DNA of 64,000 nucleotides from Ridgeia piscesae. Lineage: Eukaryota; Annelida; Polychaeta; Sabellida; Siboglinidae. Shown piece by piece: positions 36,801-50,411 of the stretch. The notes under the pieces are model-generated. The model searched no databases, was not told the DNA's origin, and was given only the letters and a program-made list of their open reading frames with translations. The stretch covers positions 455,001 to 519,000 of the forward strand of contig JAODUO010000134.1 in assembly GCA_025642075.2 (NCBI GenBank), given 5' to 3'. Position numbers and translations under genes: made by a program. Position 1 is the stretch's first letter; each line of letters opens with the position of its first letter.

Positions 36801-39800
36801 AATGGCCATCTAAATCATGTTTCAAAGCCACGAATTGTGCATTGCAGTGGACCAGTGACCCTAATGAATAATTGTGTTTTCATGATGGTCATTGGTGGGA
36901 GCCAATGTGTGGTAAACAAAACATGATGTTTCTCTGACAATATATTGATCGGTATCAGCCAAGTTGCCGTTGTGGTTCTAATTAGTGCTAACTTTCCTGT
37001 GAGATTATGTTTCTGCCTGGGTTCATTCAACTTTCTGACTAACTAGATATATCACCTGTACGTGCGAGCAGCCATAAACTCCAACAGTGGCAAAGTGAAA
37101 ATTGAAATGTCATTGCTGGTCTTGTTATATCTAGTAATGTGATGTCATTAGTATGTAATATGTATGTCGAGTGAATAATCATGTTCTGTAACTAAACATG
37201 GTAGAACAGAATGTAAAATCACTACAATTACACAATGGTGGTTGGGTAAGCAGTGACAAACCCCTCTGGTGAATAGGTGGCACACCCCAGTTTTGGAGCC
37301 CTTTATCAGAAGAAAGCAGTCTAGACATAGTATGTTTACTAGACTTATTATCTGATTGAATCGCCTTATAAGGAATAGGTCATGAAAACAATCTCTGACA
37401 TATCATACATTTCTTCATTCTATGTCCCTGTACAGTGTCTTAAAATACCTCTTTTGCAAGCGATACATGATACAATGTTCTGGCTCAGTATTTGGATTAC
37501 TGCATGTAGATTCTTGTTGACTATCACTGATTATGAGTGATGTGTATTGAGCAATGGTTGTTACTGCTGGATTTAAAGGGGGAAAGTGGCGTTAAAGTAG
37601 CTTCCTGGTACAGTAACATTAACATCAAAGTAAAGTTACAGTTGTTGTTGATAAATGAAACAATGCATTTATAATGTGACTGTGGCACTATCAGACAGGT
37701 AAAGGGTGCCTACATTGACTCTGTCAACTTAGCAGAGTACTGGTCATTTGGCCAGTACCTTGTGTTGACTGGTTTTGCATGATGTGAAGCAAATGAGACG
37801 ATGCAGAGAATATGGCAGTATATGAACGTTATATTTGACTGTGATTACACTAGTTGTATGTGTGTCTGGCAGGTCACACAGATTTTGAGAAGCTGCGCGA
37901 ACGATGGGAGAAACACCATCCCCACGGCAACACGAATTCGGCCCACCATCGCTCGAAGCGCTCCATCAGTCTCGAGCGCAACGTGGAGACCCTTGTGGTT
38001 GTCGACAACAAAATGATGCAGTATTATGACAACGAGGACGTGGAGAATTACGTCCTCACAATCATGAACATCGTAAGTCTGCCTCATCTGCCTCAACTGC
38101 CTCATCTGTCTCATCTGCCTCATCTGTCTCATCTTCCTCATCTGCCTCATCTGTCTCATCTGTCTCATCTGCCTCATCTGTCTCATCTTCCTCCTCTGCC
38201 TCAACTGTCTCATCTGTCTCATCTGCCTCATCTGTCTCATTAGACTCACTTCACCTCACTCACTATAGCCCTCTCCTTGAAATAGTGTTACATAACCCCG
38301 TGATTGCCATCGCAAGAGTGACAGAAAAGAGCAGATCTCTGAGCAAAAACGAAGTCCTTGAATTTCCTTTGTATTTTCAATATAAAGACGGGTGCACATG
38401 AAAGGATTCAAACTGCTGTTGTAGGCGTTGAGTTAACGATGTGTCTTGTGTAGATATGGGTGTGTGTTCTCTCAACACAGTGTGATAACAGCATACAGTG
38501 TGTTAGCCATTCTCAACAGTCAGTATGTCGGGAGTCGACCCTCGCATGCCTTACACATCCGGACACAGCTTCACTAATCCAACATGCTACCTGATGCCAA
38601 GTGTGGCAGCCGACCTCCTCTTTCCAACTGATTAATCAGCCAATTAGAGGGATTCCACTTCTCTGCACACCCCCAGATAACCAGGCAAAGTGTACAGGGT
38701 TTTGGGCTAATTTGTAATCAGTCAAGTAAAGCAGCTAGCAAAGATCAAGTGATAACTCTTATCACCATACTAGTAATAGACATTGGCTTCTGCACACCCT
38801 ATGGCCAGCACAACTAAGACAGGACTTACATGACATGGTTTTGCCTTGAAGCCACACTGATTCCTATTGACTTAAAGTACAGCGAATGTTGATTTTGCCA
38901 AAACATGTCTAATGTCTGAGGTGTGTGTTGAGCCTGTAACCCGTGCATTGTTCATATCGCTGCCTGTCATCTGAAGGAAATGCTACAGCTTTAGCCAGCG
39001 GTGATATATAATGCGCTTACCACAAGAAATGATCTTCAGGTGTTTGGCTTTGCTTTGTGTGGTTGAATGGGTTGTTTATCATATTTAGAGATCTGTGAGT
39101 CATTTTATGAGAGGAAGGGCTTCATCCTGGTGACTATCAAAAGCCTGTATTATGTAAACCATCAGTTTTTGGTCCTTGTATAAGCACATGAAACTTTTTG
39201 TAAAATAAAAAAAATAGCAAAATTGAAGTTGCAGAAACTTGTTGGGTAGAACTTGCCCTTTCTAAACCTGGAATTCAGTGCAAAAAATTAATAAAATATA
39301 AGAAACGTAATTGACTTTTGGCAGAAACTGTTGCATTTTACAGCCAAAGCCGTTGCCTGTCTGACAATATGCGTCTATGCTACACCAAACATTGTCTTCA
39401 GTCTGAAAATATCCTTTGTCGAATCCGGCAGTCTTTGATTGCAACAACCCAACCTTCTACAGGGTGCACAAAAGCCTTTTTAGTGAGAAATGTGATAAAT
39501 CCACCCTATTTTAGGGTTTCTTGCAATGTATACGCATGTGTACAAGAAGCAATCTACAACCTTTATCGCTTACATGGTTAGTGATAACGATAAGTTCACT
39601 CATAGAACTAATCCAGTTAGATTACAGCATGCCCCGTCATCAATGATGTGGTATTCTTGTGCATTTCTGGAGGGCGATAGATTCTGCCCTCCTTCTGCAT
39701 CCTTAGTCGCCCTTCCTTTGAGTGTGGTCTACATTACACAGCTTCGATGTGTTATTTATACGGCCAGCACTCTCCGACCCCCTTCAGTTTACACCGCTAC

Positions 39801-42800
39801 ACCTGTACACCAACCCCCCGACTCCCGCTACTACACACCGCTACATCTGGCAACCTACAACTACCGTTCTCGGACAACCACATCTGATTCAGTTGTTTAT
39901 GTATTAGAAATGTATCTACCTGTATATAAATGTTTAGTTTTAGATTCATCAGCCATGCTCACCGAAAGATGGAACATGGTTTTAGGCTTATCTGGAGTAA
40001 GCACTGTTTATTATTTAAAGTGCCTGCCACCAACTATCAATGAGTTTGCTTCTTTTCAGGTGAGGATCATGTACCACGATTCGACAATAGGCAACGCGAT
40101 CAACATTGTTCTTGTTCGCATCATGTTTCTAGAAGAAGAAGAGGTTAGTAGAGGCAAATGTCATTTTAATAGACTGCTAAAATATCTCGTGAACAGCCAA
40201 CTTTTTGTCTTTGAACGTAGAGAAGTTCCAGTTTCTTTGTATAATTTCTTTAGACAGTTTTTACCTGAAGAAATTGGTTTATAGCTGAATATGTTATAGT
40301 TTTTTATGATCTGTTCTATTGTAGCATGCTGAATTACGGTGTTTTAAGTAGTTGTATTCACTCCCCAGTGTCGACCTTCTAAAGCAGCCTAAAGTTCGTC
40401 CTGTCAACACTAACGTGATGTATGTCTAATGTCTACACCAATTGTCCTTTGTTCAACGGGGCCAAGAAAACCCTGTCTTTACAATCACTCGTAAGTACCC
40501 CTTTCACCTAGCAAGACCACATAACATATCATTACTGTCATATCTCGCACAGCCCCAAAACCCCACACTGTTACCCTTCATCCAACCCGTCATTACCATT
40601 ATATCTGCCCAATTCTGGCAGCGATGACCCAAAAACTAGTCCTCTTCACAATGTGCCCGCGTTTATGAGAACCTACAAAAAACTCGACACATAAACATGC
40701 TTGAGGCAACGATGGTTCACTCTGAGACAGACTTCTCTGTAATTATAGCACACCTGGATGTATCCATAGTAGGACATACACCAATCACCATGTCACATCT
40801 CTGTGAATTTCCGTTGCCCAGCATTTAACAGGTGTGGCAAATAGATATTCTAACTACAGGATACAACTGATAGGAATCCCTTGGGCAGCTGTTGTATGGT
40901 CGGGCCACAGACTTGGGTTGTTCTGGCCACAGATCCCACATTACACATTCTATTGTATTGTTTCACTTGTCACAGAAGATATGTAACCTGAAATTTAGCG
41001 TACAAGATAAACTAAAAAAAATCTTTTGTATGTTATTGTTGAATTTTGAAATCTCTTTTAAAAGACGATATGACTTCGTTATAGCATTTCTTAACTGATC
41101 TGGTAACATGAAATTTAGCACACACTGTCATTTTCAACAGTAATAAAATGTATGTTTTTGTTCATTGTTCTGTTCACAAATAGGCTAGATAACACCATCA
41201 ACACAATCGCTATATAGTATATGACATGGCTCTGTTTCCCACGTATTCTGAATGCTTGACAGTTCAGAACATTTCATAAATCCTATTAAAAATTCTTTGA
41301 AATTTCAAAAGTTGTATTTAAAAAGATTGGATGTATATAAGGTTTCAGACGTTCAAGTAAATGGGTTAAACCTTGTAAATCAATTTGACATTTTCTTTGA
41401 CACTGCAAAAGACAGACAGTCATGGATCCTCAAGACGATTTGTTTAGTCAATTTAGTTCTGGTAAAACTGGATAAATATGATGTGATATTGCCAGAGATT
41501 GACCATGAACAGTCTCAGACTGCATATCGGCCCAGTAATGTCCAGTATTGTGACTGTCTGGTGGATGTGTCCATTGCAGAAAGACCTGACCATCACGCAC
41601 CATGCCGACAACTCTCTGGCCAGCTTCTGCAAGTGGCAGCAGACTATCAACCCTAAGGATGAGAAACACCCCAACCACCATGATGTTGCTATCCTGCTTA
41701 CTAGGTAGGTACCCTCCCTTTCCGTTCTCAACAAGTCACTGTCTCACCACCACAGGGTCAGAGAATGTTCATTAGTTATGCTACTTGGAATCTTTCAGGG
41801 CTGTGTAGTTTGATCACAACACTGTGTTGTCTATGATTGTTCCTTGTTATGTTGGCGATTCTCTGCCATATCTGTGTATGTAGCATCCTCTCACATGTAA
41901 TGTCCAGTGGTCAGGTGGACTGACCAGTGGGTCAGTGGACTGACCAGTGGGTTGGGTGGTCTAATTGTTTGCATTTGGTTAATTATTGATATTAAAAGCA
42001 TGCAGTCATAGAGTATTGCGTCTAAATACTGTACAGACTTGTATAGGAACATACAACTTATGTTTTCAGAAAGGACATTTGTTCGCGCATGAACGAGCCA
42101 TGCAGTACCCTGGGTCTGTCTCAGGTGTCCGGGATGTGTCAGCCCCATCGCAGCTGCAGCATCAACGAAGACACCGGCCTCGCTCTCGCCTTCACTGTCA
42201 CACACGAACTCGGCCACAAGTAAGTGAAACAAACAATTCGTTGGACACGACAATTTGCAGCAGGCTGACTTGTGGTTTTGATATTGCTTAATCAAAACTG
42301 TTTTTGATCTTGTTATTTCTTGTTTAATTTTATTCTGATATTTGTTTAATGTATTTAATATATAGCACTCTGGTTATTTTTCCTGCATGCAGTGATGCTT
42401 AATTTGTGTCTTTCTATCCCATTTCCAACTGATTGCGAATTTGGAGTATTACAATTTATTGGCTTGTTGACAGTTTTGTTCTCATATATCAGTATAGTAA
42501 CCTCTTAGAACAGTTTCCATAATGAGGTGTGTTCCTCTTTCTAGAATGCGTATTTATAACTTATGGATAATGCAGTGTGCAATTCTTGAAGTTGTTGGTG
42601 GCAATATCTTGATTTTGGAATGGCACTTGGCATGGATTAGTGAGATCTAACTTTGCACCCCATTAGTGTGGGTATAACCGTGATGTGGGTGGATCTGTCT
42701 GCATTCCCAGGCCCCAAGGATAAGGACTAATGAACATAGTAGTTTGTCGTGCCATCTGCTGACAGATTCAGCCAAGCCCGATTATAATTGGACAGGTCGC

Positions 42801-45800
42801 TAAGACTCCACATGGGTGTCTAGTGTCTATCTTCCTTGTCAAATTCTGTACCGTGTCTTTCTCGAGGATTCATCTCCGCCAGAAACGTGCAGCTTAATTA
42901 AATTTGATAATGACTATCTAAAGATGTGGCATGTGAAAGCGCTGTATATGGCGTTGAATGATGTAATTTAAACTTTGACCTTTATTTTTTTAACCAGGGC
43001 ATCTTACATTTGGGATACCCATTGCATTGGGATAACAGTATAAACAGCGCCCCGGTGGGTGCGTAATGACGCCCTCCCTATGAGACATTTGCTCTGTCAC
43101 AACTTTCTGAAGTTAACAACAGCACTGTCTCGGTTTCAGTGGGGTCATGCTGTTTGATTCACGTGGATGTTTTTTATTTAATCACCCCTTCAGCATTGAG
43201 GGGTGAACATTTCGTCTGACACCACCCCCTGTGTGGTCGCACCCTCTCTCACAGTGCTCTGTGTCACATGCAAAATCGAACAATTAATTAAATCCGTGTC
43301 TGTAATAATTGAAACATGATGCCGTGCTTAATGGCGTACCAATGTAACGTTTGTTGAGAACAACCTCAAGATGCAGCTGCATCAACACCGTGTTACTCCT
43401 TAGTCAATTTACATGGTAATTACATTTTATGTAGGACCACCACCGCACAATAGCACCTCAGATGGGTATCTGTTCTATATGAAAATTACGAGGGAAAAAG
43501 CACTCTGCTTGTTCCATGGCTCCTTGTGTGAGATGCCACAAAAATAGCAAAAGGACTACTTTTCTTCTTCGGAGGTCCTTATCTAAAAGACTTGGACCAT
43601 TGGACCCAATATAAAATTACAGGCTATAGTTTGTTTAACTGATACAATCTATTAGTTCTCAATTTCAAGGTCTCCTATTAAAAAATGTCAGCTTCAGGGA
43701 GGCAGACCTGAAGTGGATCAGATAAAAATCACCAAAGTGCTCCAGCTCAGTATATATTCAATGTAGTGTAACTCATGTTCAAACTTTTGCAAATTACCTA
43801 AAGATCAAACGTGATGAATTTAAAGCAAGACAGGCTCATTTCTAAAAACTGACTGCATCATACTTCGTACACACATTACAAACATGAACATCACTGTAGC
43901 AGTCTTTACTTGGTCAGTTGAGGAATGAATTGCATAAAATTGACCTAGTTCCAGAGGAGCACCAGACCTGACATTGCATGTTTTATTTAAGCTTTACATA
44001 TACTTGTATTTCTGGTGTTTCATCTATAAACAGACATCGCATGTAGATGTACTTGCTCTTTTGAATAAGGCATCTACTGTCTGCCAGGGTGTTAGCTTTC
44101 ACCCCTCCTTGAGGGTGTGATTCAGTGGCTGCTAGACTACCCCCACTGGGTGTGTATTACCCTACCCATGGCATGTAATCTTAAGTGGAATGACCAAACA
44201 GTGAAAATGGGTGAGATGATTTGTCTGCCCAAGTACGATTGTGTGGGAATGCAGCGCTAACGCAGACAGGGTGGGCTACTTAGTATGAGAGTTTTTTTTA
44301 TAAATTCCAATGGTCCACCGTTTTTATGTAATTCACAATCTATTATTTTTTATTTATTTTTATCAGTTAAAAGTTATTTGTAGACTGGAAGCATCAGTTG
44401 TAGATGTTGAAAAGTGTAATTGCATTCACAGGGTCTGTACATTAGTAATTGCTTTCCTGTTTGATACGCAGCATCAGTGGCCATTTAGCAGGAATGTAGG
44501 GCCCATTAGCAGGAACATGTGTAGCTTTTAGGGAGTTGCACTTAGGGTTGCCTTGTGATTGATGTTGTTCTCTGTGACCCGGGAATTACCCTCCAGAGCT
44601 CTCGTGTTGACAGCCCCAATCTGGATTCAGATGCCTATCAGTTGCACCTCCCTTGGCAGGGTTTGGTTACTCTCCCCGTTCCTGTAACCTCCCCAAGACA
44701 TTGGTGTCACAACCCCTGGGCAACTGTCACAGTTTTGTTCACAATAACCTTGCTAGAGGGGTGTTTATTAACAAAGTTGGAACCGGTTCAATTTTTGCAG
44801 GAGTGTTGGTTTAATTATGTAACAAATCAATTAGTAAGAAGGGTACAGAGAGGGGGCAAGTAAGAAGGGTACAGAGAGGGGGCAGAGGCAGGGAGGGCTG
44901 GGGAACAATGGAGTGGAGGAGTGGGAAGGGAGAGGGAGAGAGGGGGTGGGAGGGCATGCAAGAGTGAGTGAGAACATAGATGTAAAACATTAGTACATTT
45001 TATTGTTTATTATTTTTATTTCTAATGTTAGTCTGCAATGCCATGCACATTGTGGCAGCATTTGTTTCTAACAGTGGGGAATACTGGCAGGGTAGAGAGT
45101 CATATCAAGTAGGTAATTCTGTGTCGCCCCATTTCAAGCAGGCGCCACTATACACTGACTGACCCTACAGACTCTGCAGTACTCATATATTCAGACTTCT
45201 AAGAATGGATCATCTTTAAAAGAGCACTGCTCCGTGATGAAAGAATCAAAGAGACCCCAATTAAGTGCATGGTGACACGTTTCATCACGCAGATAGTCAC
45301 AACAGCGTCCTGATGCTGAGTAGCAGGTGACATTGAAAGGACAGACAAGATAGTAACCCTGCTAATTACCCCACTGTCACAGTCAGTCTTAAAGCACCCT
45401 GATTCCAGACAACCCAACATGCATGCCAGTTCCCTTGGGAATTACATACTTCCCCTCTGCCTCACTGCAGTTCACACCCTTCTTTTACACACCCCAGGGG
45501 TGCAACCCTGGCTGTGCAGAAAAAAACAGCCATCCCTTTTCTGCGAACCACCAGGGCAGCGGTGACGTGTGCGCCCCTGTGGGGTGAAGTGTGCACCCCT
45601 GTGGGACAGGGTTCAATGCTAAGGGTGCAACAGACTGGTCTCAGACCCACTGTCACATGGCTGTCCTCTGTCACAACTTGTCATTGTTTAGACAGCCATT
45701 GTCACCAACACTTTCCGTCCTTCAGTCGGCCCATCTGAAATCTGTGGTATTTTGTAGAACCTTTTAGCAGTGGTTATATTTTAAATACTTGCAAATGGGT

Positions 45801-48800
45801 GGCGATTCACATAAAACCCTGAAGTTTGTGAACGGTGCAGCTCAGATATGATATTTTAAACAAATTTCCTCACATTGACAAGTAAGAAACGTTTGCTAAG
45901 AATGAAAGCACTTTCAATAATAGTTAGTAATAATCGTCCACCAGCTGACTTGTTTTCTGCACATGTCCCGAAGTAGATGAACACAACAAACCTGAGGGTG
46001 AAAGTAACAGGTAATGAATGATCTAACAGGAATATCCGTGTACTGATCCAACAAGAATATCAGTGTAATGATCTAACAGGAATCTCAGTGTAATGATCCA
46101 ACAGGAATATCAGTGTAATGATCCAACAAGAATCTCAGTGTAATGAATCCAACAGGAATCTCAGTGTTCTGAACCCTGGCTACATTCCTAGATCCTGTGT
46201 TGATAGTCTTTTAACGTTTGTCATTGTACTTGCTTGGGTCATGAACTACTGCAGCACTGGGGACTGATTAAGACAACCAGACACACTTGTTCTGTTGTAT
46301 ATTTTGATACGACCCCCAGGATATGTTTCCAGATCTTTGTCTGCCAAAACAAGTGAGCCGTGTCCAGGTGTAAATCTCAGGCTGTATGACGGTTGAGTGT
46401 TTTGTAATTATCCACATAATTAGGTGTATAGTGAGAGTAAGTAAGTAAGACAATTGATTACCATGTCATATTAAAAATACACAAGGAATTTTTACTCGCA
46501 CTGTAAAACATGTTTGGATGTCGCATTTGTTTACATATATATACATGTAGCAGAGCTATATAGTGTTTCTGAATGTCTATGTGTATGGAATTTGTGTTTA
46601 TGTATTTTTTCCTACTTAGAAACAAAATTAAACAAGAGGAAAAACTAGACTTACTATTTTTGTGCATTCACCGTAAGAACAACCACTTCAGTATCAACAC
46701 ACATTTATTAGCCTTACACAAACAGCAGTAAACGTGTTGCCCATTTGTAAAACAGATCACATAACACCAGAAAGTTTGTTCCTTTGTAGAATGTGCAAAA
46801 AGCCAATTGAACAGGTTTTACACAGTAGATAAATCATAGCTACTTGGAAAGGATATGATTTACTTAGAGGTGCACAAGGACCCGACAACACATCCTTTCA
46901 GAGTTACAACCACAGACAGGGCACCAGTATATTGCAGGCACTGGCTCATTCTTACAACTACATCAGACATAGAGGGCTAATAAAACAAAAAGCAGTGGTT
47001 TCTTTGAGTCAACAGAGTGCCAGTAGGTGCCAGATGAGTACACAACGGGATTGGTCTTTGATGTACACCAGTACAAGCTACAAGACAAGCCTTTTGAAGT
47101 GTTGAGAGCATTCAAATAGATATCCTGATAAAGTAGTTCCTTTGTCGTCTCGTCTCTATGTTGAACACGATATACAGCAGGAACAAACCCCGTTGTCCTC
47201 GCCAAATGGTTTGTGGTCTCAAGAAATCTTCTGTGGTTTACGTAGTAAAGTCTCTGCGGTCTCGGTTAATTATCTGTGGTCTTGAAGACTTCTGTGTGGC
47301 CCAAAGCAGTCTATGTTGTCTCAATAAACTCTTGCCTCAGCAAACTCTTTTTGCCTTAGTAAACTCTCGGTGGTCTCCGTAAAGTCTCTTTGATCTCCAG
47401 AAACTCTCTATGATCTCGGCAAACACTGTATGGTTTCTGCAAAATCTGTAGTCTCAGCAAACACTCTGTGGTCTTCAGCGAACGGTGTGTAGTTCTTGTC
47501 AAGGTCGTTATGTTTTGTCGGGACATTCTGGTGGCTGGTGTCAGAAGTTAAAACACTGCCAGACTCTACTCACACATTTTGTCAGTGCAGTTTTTAACAA
47601 CGCTGGCACATACACGCATGCATGCATGCGCAGGATAACATGTTTGCCAGTCACAAATCATGTGTATGTTAACTCACACACAAGCCAGTCGAGCTGTGTG
47701 ATTATGATGTAAAATCATGTACAAACACATGTGTGACACCAATTTTTAAAGCATAACTGACAATATATATGATATATGTTTGAAGACTTTATTGCTTTAA
47801 CCATCTACAACAGGTTTTAACCATCTAAATGATGGGTGAATGGGTATCTACATAAAGCTGTGTTTGTTGTAGTTTCGGCATGCAACATGACGGCGTGCAC
47901 AACGGCTGTGAGGCACAGCGGGGCAAGTTGCAACTGATCATGGCACCACAGCTGAATGCAGAGGCTAGTCCGATGATCTGGTCCAACTGTAGTCGTGAGT
48001 CCGTCACACGCTTCCTTGAGTGAGTCTTGGGGGCCAGGCAGGCCGGGCGGGCGGGATGACACTGAGGAGAGTTGTAATGTACAGGGGATGATGGGGGTGA
48101 TTGTGACGATGAGGGTGATCTTATAGATGAGGGTGGTTGTGAAGATAAGGGTGATTGTGGGGTTATTGTATTTACATATAATATGAGAGCTGATAAGTCA
48201 GAAATCATAAAGAAGAAACATAAACAGGGAAAAATTATGACTCAAGAATCAAGTGACTTTTAATTAAGCTGTTTTTTATTTAATCAAAGCTTTGCCTAAT
48301 GTAGGAGATTTACTTATGATAGTGATATCAGAATGCTGGCAAAGTTTAGTAATTCTAATGGTGGTGATGATAATGATGACAATAAAGAAAATAATATGCA
48401 AAAAAGGTTATCAATGTGATGATGGTTATAATGATGATGTGGACTTGTTGATAATCAGAAATAAAACATTTTTATTAGTGTTATGGTGATTTTCAGAACA
48501 TATATAAAAAAGAAGGTTGCAAGCGTAAGCATTACAGCAAAAATGAAAATATGAACTGTTTGTTGACAGTCGTGACTGGGGCTACTGTCTTGATGACGAG
48601 CCGAGTGAACATGACTTTGAGTTCCCTGTGCTGCCACCTGGTGTCATGTATGATGTTGACCACCAGTGTCGCCTCCAGTATGGCCCCGATGCGGAGTTAT
48701 GCGAGGGAATTGACGTAAGTAGAACTGTTTATAGAGTTCCACTGAAACTGATCATCTCCTCTGCTTTTGCTGTCTGAAGCTTTATGGCTCATATGTAAAA

Positions 48801-50341
48801 TAAAGCTACAAGGTCTGACATAATTTTCCAGTTTGTGTATTAAACTTACACTTGCCTTGTACTTGTCACCAGGAGCTGTGCATGACACTGTGGTGCCGCG
48901 TTGACAACAAATGTGTCACCCGTCTAGAGGCAGCTGCTGAGGGCACTCTCTGCGGCAGCAATGAGGTAAGTCACCTCGATGTTACGTACAATCTGTGTCG
49001 AAGAAATAGCTGGATCGGTTTTGTTTTTGATGATTGTTTCTGTTGTGGAGTCTATTGCCAGTAGAACGTTTGACAAATGGAGTTCATTTGTCATGGGTAT
49101 TTTATGTTTCCTTGTTTTTTGTGTTTCTCTGTATTTATCTGTGTCATAGTGTACCTTGTGTGTTTAATTGTAATTAAAGTCGCTGTAAACGTGATAGTTG
49201 ATGAAACGTGTGTGGTTTGTGTTCCAAACAGGAAGTATATGCAGTTTAAGTTACAGACATTTGGCTACAGAACATGAAGATTTAGTGCCCTAGAACAAAA
49301 ACTTGTTACAAATTGAACTGGCAATGATTTGTGGCATTGCTTATGTAAACATTGATGGAATCGATAAAATTAGGCTTATCTCGATGCAGCTCAATGTATT
49401 GGGTGCTTTTGCCTGCGAGTGGTTTAAGTGAAACATACATTCGTTAATTCTTTGGCCTGTGGGTAAATTGTGACATGAGAATGCACACACAGTCCATCAG
49501 ATTAGGTGGTGAGTTGCCAGTTCCTTCTGGACAGATCTGTCTGGCCAACAGCCATGTTCTTTCATAACCTTTAGTCTCGGCTCATAATCATGTTCTTTAG
49601 GGGCAGGATAGGTTGTGAAAATGTATCAATTTCTGATGTTTAACAAATGTGAAACTGATTGTTTTCAATCGGGTTGTGTAGTGGCTGAAGGGTGGTTTCA
49701 CACAGCCGGTGGGGGTAATTGTGGTTTGTGAGCTTTGTGTGGTTGCAGATAGATCATGTGATTGTGTTTTGAAGCCCCTGGGTGTTATAATTGCACATTC
49801 ATAATCATGAAAGTATGAGTATCACAAACACAATCATCAAGTCAAAACTGTGTTTTCTATAAGAACTATGATCTTTCATAGTTACAGTGACGTTTTGTGT
49901 GTGACTGTTTGTGACTTTTGTTCTTGTAGTGGTGTTTTGTGTGACTTCCCTTCATTCCTACCTGTGTGAGTGTGGTAGTGATGTTTATTGTGACTTTTCT
50001 TGTGACTTCCGTTCGTTCCTATGTGCATAGGCATGTGTTGTAGCAGTGTTGTTTTGTGTGACTTTTATTTGTGACTTCCATTCGTTCCTACCTGCATTTG
50101 TGTGTGTTGTTTCAGTGGTGTTTTGCTGGTCGCTGTGAGATGATTGGGGAGAAGCCAGAGGCGATAGACGGCCAGTGGGGGCAGTGGGGCGCCTGGTCTG
50201 AGTGCAGTCGCAGCTGTGGGGCGGGTGTCTCCTTCAAGCAGAGACACTGTGACAACCCTCCGTAAGTCTTAACACCACTTCTTTTACCTACAGCACTTCT
50301 GCGTTTGTGTCTGCGTCTGCATCTGCGTTTGCGTTTGCGTT

Positions 50342-50411
<70 letters not shown>

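Larger units (their letters stand above)
42220..47872 (+). other. Intron 7 (5.7 kb)
   Basis: It holds a G/A-rich tract (about 44850-44960), a 25-bp tandem repeat (46018-46170) and a degenerate GGTCTC/AAACTCT repeat (47205-47485). CpG-poor. No nested gene is recognised. Confidence 0.85.

Noticed and set aside
36442..36831. 129-codon frame on the - strand in intron 3
   Set aside because: No domain or coherent splice context; hydrophobic stretches come from AT-rich sequence.
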